6,458 bases of DNA from Pseudomonadota bacterium (GCA_023426225.1 JAFABD010000058.1:1-6458), one strand, 5' to 3'; numbered from the stretch's first letter, positions 1 through 5,084 are shown. The notes: generated by a model not told the origin, from the letters alone. Made by a program: numbers and translations.

Positions 1-1229
1 AGCGGGCGCAGGTCGAGCGCGGTCGCCTGTGCCCGCAGCCCGCGCGCGACCGAACGCAGCCGCGCGGTCGCGGGGCCGGACTCGTCGCGCGGGCGGAAGA
101 CCACCGCAAGCTCGATCGCATCGGCGCCGCCGCGGCGCGAGCGGATTTCGACCTCGCCGTCGTCGCCGGCAGCGTCGGCGGCGTTGCGCAGGAGCGTCGC
201 GAGCAACTGCATCAGATGCACCGGCTCGACACAGGCGGTCTGTGCGTCGGGCCGCAGATCGAGCCGATAATGCGTCTCGCGCTCGCTGCGCGTCGCGGCG
301 ACGAGATGGATCGCCTCGCCGCACAGCCGCCCGAGATCCTGCGGCTCGGCGGGCATCGCGTCGCCCGACACGATCCGGCGCAGCCGCCGGATGATCGCGC
401 CCGCGCGCAGCAACTGCTGTTCGGCGGCGCGGGTGAGTTCCTCGACCCGCCCCGGATCGGCGGTCCCGCCCAGCCGCACCGCCGAGACATAGTTGGCGGC
501 GGCGGCAAGCGGCTGGTTGAGTTCGTGCGCGGCGGTGGCGGCGATCGTCCCCATCGCGCTGATCCGCGTGAGCTCGATCATGTCGTCGTGCAGCTCGCGA
601 TGCTCGGCCAGCAGCCGGTCGCGTTCGGCAAGCCCGGTGCGCAGCGCCTGTTCGACGCGGACACGGTGGCGGGCGAGCGCGAGATGGCGCGTCACCGTCT
701 GGAGGAACTGCACCTCGAACGAGTCGAAGGGCATGCCGTTGCGCCGCCCGAAGCCGAGCGTGCCGAGCACCACCTCGCCATGGAGCAGCGGCATCGCGGC
801 ATAGCTGCCCACGCCCAGCGCGCGCAGCGCCTGGGTGGCGGGCGAGGCCGAGCCCTGAACATGATCGAGGATGCGCATTTCGCGTCCGCGCGCGACCGAG
901 GCGTCGACCGAGCGCGTCCCCGTCAGCGCGACGCGGGCGATGCGCCGTCGCGCGTCGCCGGGGATGCCGCCCGCCCCGTCGAGGATCAGCGCGTCGCCGT
1001 CGAGCCGGTAGTAAAGGAAAAGATCGACATGGAGCGCCTCGCGTATCGAATCGAAGATTCGCGCGACCGAGGTGCAGACATCGTCGCTGGCGAGAAGTTC
1101 ACCGGCAGTTTCGGACAGCAGCTCGAGCAGTCGGAATCGGCCTGAATCGCGCGACTTCGGCGGAACGATGTACCGATCGGAAAGGTCGACCTGCGGTTCC
1201 AAGGTGCGCCCCGGGTGAATTAGTTGCAT
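1..1229 (-). CDS. GAF-domain sensor histidine kinase, partial (C-terminus beyond left edge)
   Basis: Cytoplasmic-type two-component sensor kinase; no membrane segment is visible. About 409 codons are present and the reading frame is still open at the edge. From the ATG at 1229 (MQLIHPGRTL), the order is a short charged leader (1-33), a GAF-like sensory domain (about 34-185, starting RLLELLSETAGELL), a short helical linker, a HisKA dimerisation helix with the H-box AHELNQPLAAAANY (phosphoacceptor His235), and an N-box LLATLLRNAADAA (Asn349). The HELNQP form belongs to the FixL/DctB-like HisKA group. An in-frame TAA lies just upstream and this is the only ATG after it, so the start is well bounded, although no good ribosome-binding site precedes it. 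Oddity: after the N-box no DxGxG box appears; the nearest resemblance is D382-E-S-G-P. Ligand and partner regulator are unknown. The family call is secure; kinase activity is uncertain. Confidence 0.88.
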   Translation of the reverse strand, partial: MQLIHPGRTLEPQVDLSDRYIVPPKSRDSGRFRLLELLSETAGELLASDDVCTSVARIFDSIREALHVDLFLYYRLDGDALILDGAGGIPGDARRRIARVALTGTRSVDASVARGREMRILDHVQGSASPATQALRALGVGSYAAMPLLHGEVVLGTLGFGRRNGMPFDSFEVQFLQTVTRHLALARHRVRVEQALRTGLAERDRLLAEHRELHDDMIELTRISAMGTIAATAAHELNQPLAAAANYVSAVRLGGTADPGRVEELTRAAEQQLLRAGAIIRRLRRIVSGDAMPAEPQDLGRLCGEAIHLVAATRSERETHYRLDLRPDAQTACVEPVHLMQLLATLLRNAADAAGDDGEVEIRSRRGGADAIELAVVFRPRDESGPATARLRSVARGLRAQATALDLRP

Positions 1230-1358
1230 CGATGTGAACTCGCGGACCGGCGCTTCCCATTACGTAAAGCCCCCTAACGGGTTCGCCGTTTTGGTTACTT
1301 GTGCGGCATGTTTCGCGCCAAGATGCTGAAGTTTCGGTAAATTGCGCGGAAACCAGTT

Positions 1359-1373
1359 TCGGACGCCGTCCGA
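1359..1373. repeat. 15-bp near-perfect palindrome (TCGGACG-C-CGTCCGA)
   Basis: Seven-base arms TCGGACG and CGTCCGA flank a single central C in the 219-bp gap between the glycosylase and the kinase. Because of its dyad symmetry it could be a protein-binding operator for the kinase gene 130 bp further along the minus strand; as RNA it would fold as a 5-bp stem with a 5-nt loop. No regulator can be assigned from sequence. Chance occurrence in GC-rich DNA is possible. Confidence 0.35.
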
Positions 1374-1393
1374 CAGGCGCGCGGGGCACGTAT

Positions 1394-1437
1394 AAAAACG
1401 GGAGAACAGGCCGGGCACGCGCGTGGTCGCGCGCGCC
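1394..1437 (-). terminator. Possible intrinsic terminator of the glycosylase gene
   Basis: On the minus strand, 1437 to 1414 folds into a 10-bp stem with an ACCA loop, nine Watson-Crick pairs plus one G-U. On the plus strand the same position is an A-C mismatch, so the fold favours minus-strand RNA. It begins 11 nt after the glycosylase stop codon. A T5 run follows only at 1398-1394, about 15 nt past the stem, so it is not a textbook hairpin plus U-tract; it may be a 3'-end stabilising hairpin or a Rho-assisted end instead. Confidence 0.45.
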
Positions 1438-1448
1438 GTTTCGTCGGC

Positions 1449-1973
1449 TCAATCGGCGAGAAGGTCGCGCAGCCGCAGCCAGTCGGGCTGTTTGGCGGCG
1501 AGGCCGATCGTGTGGAGCGGGCTGCTCGACGGCAGCGCCACGATCGTCCAGCGCCGCGCCGCCTCGCCGAGCCGGCGCAGCCCGATGCGGTGCGCGGTGC
1601 CGCCGTTGAACGCGATCGCCCGAAGCGCGGGCAGCCGCGCGGCGAGCCCCGGCAGGTCGTGTTCGGCAACGTCGCGCAGCGCGGCATCGGCGCTGCCCGA
1701 CCGCCGCGCCGAGGCGACGACGTCCCACAGCCCGACATGCGCGGCGAGCAGCGCGTCGAGACGGCGCGGATAATCGAGCGCGGCGAGATCGACGCCGACC
1801 ACGGGCGACATCAGCCGCCAGAACTGGTTCTGGGGATGCGCATAATAGCGGCGTTCGGCGAGCGAGCGTTCGCCGGGCAGCGAACCGAGCACGAGCAGGC
1901 GCACCGCATCGTCGACCACCGGCGGGAAGCTGTGCTTGCGCGGATCGGCGGCGGGCGGGGCGGGGGGCGTCAT
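1449..1973 (-). CDS. DNA-deoxyinosine (hypoxanthine-DNA) glycosylase, UDG superfamily family 6
   Basis: Base-excision repair enzyme expected to remove deaminated bases, mainly hypoxanthine, from DNA by cleaving the N-glycosidic bond. The 174-residue product matches the usual small single-domain size of this family. Visible motifs: a conserved N-terminal stretch KHSFPPVVDD (13-22); motif 1 VLGSLPGERSL (28-38) continuing into RRYYAHPQNQFW (41-52), where Asn49 sits at the position reported to be catalytic in family 6; a central FNGGTAHR (122-129); and the DNA-intercalation type motif LPSSSP (147-152). No iron-sulphur cysteine cluster is present, which argues against families 4 and 5. The chosen start is the ATG at 1973; a GTG at 1988 would add five residues (VPPPA), and neither has a convincing ribosome-binding site. 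A TATAGC -10-like element lies at 2020-2015 on this strand. The gene appears monocistronic. A TIGR04274-type or G:T/U-mismatch (Mug-like) annotation is the close alternative. Confidence 0.85.
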   Translation of the reverse strand: MTPPAPPAADPRKHSFPPVVDDAVRLLVLGSLPGERSLAERRYYAHPQNQFWRLMSPVVGVDLAALDYPRRLDALLAAHVGLWDVVASARRSGSADAALRDVAEHDLPGLAARLPALRAIAFNGGTAHRIGLRRLGEAARRWTIVALPSSSPLHTIGLAAKQPDWLRLRDLLAD

Positions 1974-2083
1974 GGCGGGCGGCGGCACTTTCGGGGCGGA
2001 GGAGAACGGGGGGCGCTATAGCCGGACCCGGTCGGGTGCGGCCAGCCGGGACGGGGTGACGGCGGTGAAGGCGAGACGGGCGG

Positions 2084-2111
2084 GCAGGACGGGGCAGGCA
2101 GGACGGGGCAG
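2084..2111. repeat. Two tandem copies of a 14-bp GC-rich unit
   Basis: The unit GCAGGACGGGGCAG occurs twice without mismatch (2084-2097 and 2098-2111) and decays in the following 15 bases. It lies in the 215-bp gap between the divergent glycosylase and Mpo1-like genes, a G-rich stretch otherwise without recognisable signals beyond weak -10-like elements. Likely a slippage-derived minisatellite; runs of G at 2078-2084, 2091-2094 and 2105-2108 give it weak quadruplex potential on the plus strand. Confidence 0.6.
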
Positions 2112-2188
2112 GCACAGGACAGGCCGCGGCGGCGCGGGGCGCGGCGCGGACGCTTGAGCGGCGGCGGGGGCTGGGTTAGCGTTGCGCC

Positions 2189-2521
2189 ATGGCGCGGACG
2201 ATCACCCGCTATCGCGACTTCTGGCCCTATTACCTCCAGGAGCATGCGCGACCCGGCACGCGACGGCTGCATTATGCCGGAACCGCGCTGTCGATCCTGT
2301 TCCTGGTGGTGGCGGCGCGCGCGGGCGGATGGTGGTGGCTGGCGGTGCCGCTGGCGGGTTACGGCTTTGCCTGGGCGGCGCATTTCACCGTCGAGCGCAA
2401 TCGCCCGGCGACCTTTACCTATCCGCTGTGGTCGCTGGTTTCGGATTACCGGATGTTCTTCCTGTGGCTGACGGGGCGGCTCGACCCGCATCTGAAGCGC
2501 GCCGGGGTCGATCCCAAGTAA
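2189..2521 (+). CDS. Mpo1-like (DUF962) small membrane protein
   Basis: A 110-residue member of the DUF962/Mpo1-like family. The yeast member Mpo1 is an Fe(II)-dependent dioxygenase that removes one carbon from 2-hydroxy fatty acids in the phytosphingosine breakdown route; whether this short bacterial form does the same is inference. Family signature residues are in place: F11-W-P-Y-Y-L-x-E-H19, P22-x-x-R-x-L-H28-Y-x-G-T, then A-H65-F-x-x-E69-R-N-R-P-A-T-F-x-Y-P-x-W-S-L-x-x-D86-Y-x-M. The histidines at 19, 28 and 65 are candidate metal ligands. Two hydrophobic segments (about 30-45 and 48-64) indicate membrane insertion. The ATG at 2189 fits the family start; no ribosome-binding site precedes it, but a TTGAGC/TAGCGT pair at 2154/2177 would place transcription near the ATG. 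cysK begins 42 nt after its stop. The family call is firm and the reaction is not. Confidence 0.85.
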   Translation: MARTITRYRDFWPYYLQEHARPGTRRLHYAGTALSILFLVVAARAGGWWWLAVPLAGYGFAWAAHFTVERNRPATFTYPLWSLVSDYRMFFLWLTGRLDPHLKRAGVDPK

Positions 2522-2528
2522 CGCTTGC

Positions 2529-2558
2529 TTGCGATCCGGGGGACGGCACCCCTATCTA
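2529..2558 (+). promoter_or_regulatory. Candidate cysK promoter giving a leaderless transcript
   Basis: TTGCGA (2529-2534) and TATCTA (2553-2558) are separated by 18 bp and resemble a sigma-70 type -35/-10 pair. The -10 element ends only 5 nt before the ATG at 2564, so the first transcribed base would fall at or next to the start codon. No Shine-Dalgarno sequence lies in between, which agrees with a leaderless mRNA. Inference from spacing only. Confidence 0.4.
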
Positions 2559-2563
2559 GCGCC

Positions 2564-3553
2564 ATGCACGTCACTCCCGATACGCTCGCCCTGATCGGCA
2601 ACACCCCGCTTGTCCTGCTGCGCGGACCGAGCGAGGCCACCGGCTGCGAAATCTATGGCAAGTGCGAGTTCACCAACCCCGGCGCGTCGGTGAAGGACCG
2701 CGCCGCGCTGTACATCGTCCAGGACGCCGAGGAGCGCGGGCTGATCGCGCCGGGCGGCACGATCGTCGAGGGGACGGCGGGCAATACCGGCATCGGGCTG
2801 GCGCTGGTGGGCAATGCCAAGGGCTACAAGACGATCATCGTGATGCCCGAGACGCAGAGCCGCGAGAAGATGGACACGCTGCGCGCGCTGGGCGCCGAGC
2901 TGGTGCTGGTGCCCGCCGCGCCCTATTCGAACCCCGCGCATTTCGTCCACACGAGCCGCCGGATCGCCGACGAGACGCCCAACGCGATCTGGGCCAACCA
3001 GTTCGACAACATCGCCAACCGCCGCGCGCATATCTGCGGCACCGCCGAGGAAATCTGGGAACAGATGGACGGGCGGATCGACGGCTTTACCTGTGCGGTG
3101 GGGACGGGCGGCACCTTTGCCGGCGTCGGGCTGGGGCTGAAGGCCAAGGACGAGCGCGTGTGCATCGCGCTGAGCGACCCGCACGGTGCCGCGCTCTATT
3201 CCTATTTCGCGTGCGGCGAGCTGCGCGCCGAGGGCCATTCGGTCGCCGAGGGGATCGGCCAGGGCCGGATCACCGCCAACCTGGAGGGCGCGCCGGTCGA
3301 CGCGCAGTTCCGGATCAGCGATGCCGAGGGGATGGCGTGGGTGCGCCGGCTGCTGGCCGAGGAGGGGCTGTGCCTGGGGCTGTCGTCGGGAATCAACGTT
3401 GCCGGGGCGGTGCGGCTGGCGCGCGAGCTGGGGCCGGGCAAGCGGATCGCGACGATCCTGTGCGACACCGGGTTCCGTTACCTGTCGACGCTGTTCAACC
3501 CCGAATGGTGCGCGGCGAACGGACTGGATTCCGCAGCGACAGCAGAGGGCTGA
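2564..3553 (+). CDS. cysK: Cysteine synthase A (O-acetylserine sulfhydrylase)
   Basis: Cytoplasmic PLP enzyme that makes L-cysteine and acetate from O-acetyl-L-serine and sulfide, the last step of sulfur assimilation. The 329-residue product is a normal to slightly long CysK. Motifs in order: LIGNTPLV (10-17); NPGASVKDR with the Schiff-base Lys44; the substrate loop TAGNTG (71-76), where the usual TSGNTG serine is alanine; NQFDN (145-149); the phosphate-cup GTGGT (180-184); EGIGQGRITANL (229-240); and GLSSGIN (272-278), whose serine contacts the pyridine nitrogen. The TAGNTG and EGIGQG forms are familiar from alphaproteobacterial cysteine synthases rather than enteric ones. The ATG at 2564 aligns with the family N-terminus; an in-frame TTG at 2525 would add 13 residues overlapping the presumed promoter and is rejected. 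There is no CBS domain, so a cystathionine beta-synthase of the eukaryotic type is unlikely. The gene follows the Mpo1-like gene by 42 nt and is followed by a 108-bp gap. Confidence 0.95.
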   Translation: MHVTPDTLALIGNTPLVLLRGPSEATGCEIYGKCEFTNPGASVKDRAALYIVQDAEERGLIAPGGTIVEGTAGNTGIGLALVGNAKGYKTIIVMPETQSREKMDTLRALGAELVLVPAAPYSNPAHFVHTSRRIADETPNAIWANQFDNIANRRAHICGTAEEIWEQMDGRIDGFTCAVGTGGTFAGVGLGLKAKDERVCIALSDPHGAALYSYFACGELRAEGHSVAEGIGQGRITANLEGAPVDAQFRISDAEGMAWVRRLLAEEGLCLGLSSGINVAGAVRLARELGPGKRIATILCDTGFRYLSTLFNPEWCAANGLDSAATAEG

Positions 3554-3661
3554 GCGCGGCGCGGCACGATCGGTTTTTCTGACCGGGTTGTTGTGCTGCG
3601 TCAATCCGCCGCCACTGGGACACTGCTTATCTCGACAAAGGGCAAGCGAGGCGTTACATTT

Positions 3662-3973
3662 ATGCCACAGCTTATGAAGTCGGGATCGCAAGAAACCAGC
3701 CAATCCATGCAGCGGGTCCGCGTCGGCGTGACCGGGCTGGCCATGGTGATGGTGCTGATCGCGCTGGCCAGCGCGATCTTTTCGTCCGCCAACCGGGAGG
3801 AACCGGTTGCGGCGATCGGCGCCCCGAACGCCTCCGCAGTCGCCAACATGACCGTCGAGCAGACCAACATGGTCGCCGAAAAGGGCAAGGACGAGCCGCT
3901 CGCCGAGCTGGGCGTCGCGCCGAGCACCGACGGCAAGTCGGGGACGCACGGGACCACGACCCCCAGCCACTGA
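3662..3973 (+). CDS. Hypothetical single-pass membrane protein
   Basis: I do not recognise this 103-residue protein. It has a short polar cytoplasmic-looking head (1-20, ending QRVRV), one hydrophobic segment (about 21-43, GVTGLAMVMVLIALASAIFSS), and a low-complexity polar tail (44-103) rich in Ala, Glu, Lys, Thr and Gly that should lie in the periplasm by the positive-inside rule. No lipobox or clear signal-peptidase site is evident, so it looks like a type II single-pass anchor. The ATG at 3662 is preceded by AAGCGAGG (3644-3651) at 10 nt, a reasonable ribosome-binding site; an in-frame GTG at 3593 and the ATG at 3674 are alternatives. Codon use matches its neighbours, supporting a real gene. 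It lies upstream of the division cluster on the same strand but 600 bp away, so a joint role cannot be claimed. Confidence 0.72.
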   Translation: MPQLMKSGSQETSQSMQRVRVGVTGLAMVMVLIALASAIFSSANREEPVAAIGAPNASAVANMTVEQTNMVAEKGKDEPLAELGVAPSTDGKSGTHGTTTPSH

Positions 3974-3975
3974 TC

Positions 3976-4003
3976 GCGGGCGCGTCGCCGCCCTGACGCC
4001 CGC
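3976..4003 (+). terminator. Possible hairpin terminator after the small membrane protein
   Basis: GCGGGCG (3976-3982) and CGCCCGC (3997-4003) are perfect 7-bp inverted arms with a 14-nt loop, starting 2 nt after the stop codon. No T-run follows, so an intrinsic terminator is not shown; the fold could equally stabilise the 3' end. The right arm overlaps three copies of CTGAC spaced 11 bp apart (3993, 4004, 4015). Confidence 0.35.
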
Positions 4004-4120
4004 CTGACCGCCGCCTGACCGGCATCGTTGCCGCCGCCGACGCGATCGCGCGGGCGGCCGGTGCGCCATCGTTGCACCGCGCCCTGTTGCCGCAAGCCGT
4101 GTGCCGCGCGCCGTGTGCTG

Positions 4121-4148
4121 TGCCCTGTGCCCTGTGCCCTGTGCCCTG
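4121..4148. repeat. Heptanucleotide tandem repeat, four perfect TGCCCTG copies
   Basis: TGCCCTG is repeated four times head to tail without mismatch. On the minus strand this reads as four GGG tracts separated by CACA, the classic G3N4 x4 quadruplex pattern. Degenerate relatives of TGTGYCGCRC surround it at 4100, 4149, 4161 and 4175, suggesting an older, decayed repeat field. It is non-coding as far as I can tell and lies about 430 bp before mraZ. Confidence 0.8.
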
Positions 4149-4368
4149 TGTGTCGCGCCCTGTGCCGCACGTCGTGTGTCGCGCATCGTGGCGGCGCGGC
4201 GCGCGGCGCCCCTTCGACATGCCCGAATCGCCCGCCGCGCGCGTCGCGCTGCCGTGCGCGCGCGCCGCCGCCATCGGCGCGGGCCGTTAACCCTGTTCGT
4301 TGCCGCGGCCCGCCGACTCCCGTTTCGGCCCCATCCGGAATGATGCGGAGCACCGTCGCGAGCGCGTG

Positions 4369-4383
4369 GAACGCGAAAGGAAC
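4369..4383. promoter_or_regulatory. Candidate LexA (SOS) box
   Basis: GAAC at 4369-4372 and GAAC at 4380-4383 are separated by exactly seven bases; on the minus strand this is GTTC-N7-GTTC, the alphaproteobacterial LexA recognition sequence. The minus-strand context TTTGTTCC is also A/T-rich on the outer side. It sits 98 bp before the TATGAT element of the presumed mraZ promoter, so either a second, upstream promoter is involved or it is a chance match. No recA, lexA or other SOS gene is in the window. Confidence 0.4.
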
Positions 4384-4417
4384 AAATAGGGATCGTAATG
4401 CGAAAACGGCGTTCCGG

Positions 4418-4472
4418 TGGGGCTGAGTGGGGGTTTTGCCCGTGATTTTCCGCAATCTCCCGTTGTCTCCCG
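4418..4472. promoter_or_regulatory. Six 10-bp-phased pentamers, candidate MraZ operator
   Basis: Pentamers start at 4418, 4428, 4438, 4448, 4458 and 4468: TGGGG, TGGGG, GCCCG, TTCCG, TCCCG, TCCCG. Each pair is separated by five bases. The first two are an exact match to the TGGGN-N5-TGGGN repeats bound by E. coli MraZ at its own promoter. The last four, read on the minus strand, are CGGGA, CGGGA, CGGAA, CGGGC. One helical turn of spacing suits a ring-shaped oligomer contacting successive major grooves. The array ends 8 bp before TATGAT (4481), so binding would cover the -35 region and repress mraZ, in line with known autorepression. Orientation reversal within the array is unusual. Confidence 0.5.
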
Positions 4473-4480
4473 CGGGCATC

Positions 4481-4486
4481 TATGAT
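4481..4486 (+). promoter_or_regulatory. Candidate -10 element of the mraZ operon promoter
   Basis: TATGAT matches five of six bases of the sigma-70 consensus -10 hexamer and stands in one of the few AT-rich patches of the window. The -35 position at 17-18 bp upstream is only TCCCGT or CTCCCG, inside the phased array, so the promoter may need an activator or be intrinsically weak. The resulting leader to the mraZ start would be about 85 nt. Confidence 0.4.
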
Positions 4487-4577
4487 TAAAAGTGAAGCTT
4501 AAGGGGGCACGACCCTTTCACCGTCGATTCACAGGCTCCGGCACGGCGAAAGCCGCGATTCCGGACGCGGGAAAGTC

Positions 4578-5084
4578 GTGCCCAAAGCGGGGCGTAACGT
4601 GGCGGAACGGGAGATCTTTCAGGGCTTTGCGCTGCAAGCCGTCGACCCGAAGGGCCGGGTCGCGATCCCCGCAGACCTGCGCGTCGCCGTCGAGCGCAAT
4701 TCCGAAGACCGCCAGATCGTCGTCGGGCTCCACCCCGAAGACCCGTGCCTTTCGGCGCACGACGTCGCCTGGTCGAAGGAGAAGTACGAACGCATCGACC
4801 GCCGCGAACAGCTTGCCGCCGACCGCGGCGAGGCGGCGGACGCGCGCGCCAAGCGGGCGGCGTTCGGCAAGGTGGAAAAGGCGCAGTTCGACGACAGCGG
4901 GCGGTTCGTGATCCCGCCCTTTTTCCGCATGAAGGCGCGCATCCAGAAATGGGCGTTCTTCAACGGCAGCGGCGACACGTTCGACATCTGGGCGCCCGAG
5001 GTGCTGCTGGCCGACGACAGCGTCGATCCCGACCTGCGCGAGATCTGTGCGTTCCTGTGCGAATCGAAGGGCGTCAAGCTGTGA
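4578..5084 (+). CDS. mraZ: Transcriptional regulator MraZ
   Basis: DNA-binding protein encoded at the head of division and cell-wall (dcw) clusters; in E. coli it represses its own operon by binding phased TGGGN repeats. Two AbrB-like swapped-hairpin halves are visible, each with the family signature: D23-P-K-G-R-V-A-I-P-A-D-L-R35 and D106-S-G-R-F-V-I-P-P-F-F-R117. The 168-residue length is within the longer alphaproteobacterial range and reflects an acidic/arginine-rich linker (about 66-95) between halves. The listed start is the GTG at 4578; a second in-frame GTG at 4599 (reading M-AEREIFQGFALQAVD) lies closer to the usual N-terminus and is equally possible. Neither has a strong Shine-Dalgarno match. 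Its stop overlaps the rsmH start by 4 nt (GTGA), so translation is likely coupled. Residues needed for the fold are intact. Confidence 0.92.
   Translation: MPKAGRNVAEREIFQGFALQAVDPKGRVAIPADLRVAVERNSEDRQIVVGLHPEDPCLSAHDVAWSKEKYERIDRREQLAADRGEAADARAKRAAFGKVEKAQFDDSGRFVIPPFFRMKARIQKWAFFNGSGDTFDIWAPEVLLADDSVDPDLREICAFLCESKGVKL

Larger units (their letters stand above)
3974..4577. other. 604-bp non-coding region before mraZ
   Basis: I see no credible gene here. Several short frames stay open on both strands, but only because the stretch is GC-rich and, between about 4100 and 4190, made of short repeats; they show no protein motif or ribosome-binding site. The first half (3974-4290) carries a hairpin and repeats. 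The second half, notably more AT-rich from about 4370 to 4500, carries the candidate LexA box, the 10-bp phased array and a -10 element, so it is read as the mraZ regulatory region and long 5' leader. Confidence 0.7.

Noticed and set aside
216..1145. A 309-residue open frame on the plus strand
   Set aside because: It is the antisense image of the histidine kinase; the minus frame carries GAF, H-box and N-box motifs, while this one has only low-complexity Arg/Ala/Gly sequence.
2525..2563. TTG start 13 codons upstream for cysK
   Set aside because: The extra residues are not seen in the family and overlap the likely -35/-10 elements.
2552..4186. A 544-residue open frame on the minus strand across cysK and the small membrane protein
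   Set aside because: Composition is typical of antisense shadows in GC-rich DNA; the plus strand encodes an unmistakable cysteine synthase over the same bases.
4113..4190. Repeat field considered as a CRISPR array
   Set aside because: Units are 7 bp and contiguous, with no spacers and no cas genes nearby.
4287..4292. TTAACC as a CtrA half-site
   Set aside because: No second TTAA at the required 7-nt spacing; a lone hexamer is not evidence.
4028..4426. Cys/Pro/Arg-rich open frames in the repeat field (72-132 residues)
   Set aside because: They arise from the 7-bp repeat and GC bias; three plus-strand frames are open at once, with no ribosome-binding site or domain.
4486..4502. TTAA...TTAA pair near the mraZ -10 element as a full CtrA box
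   Set aside because: The gap is 9 nt, not the 7 nt of the CtrA consensus.
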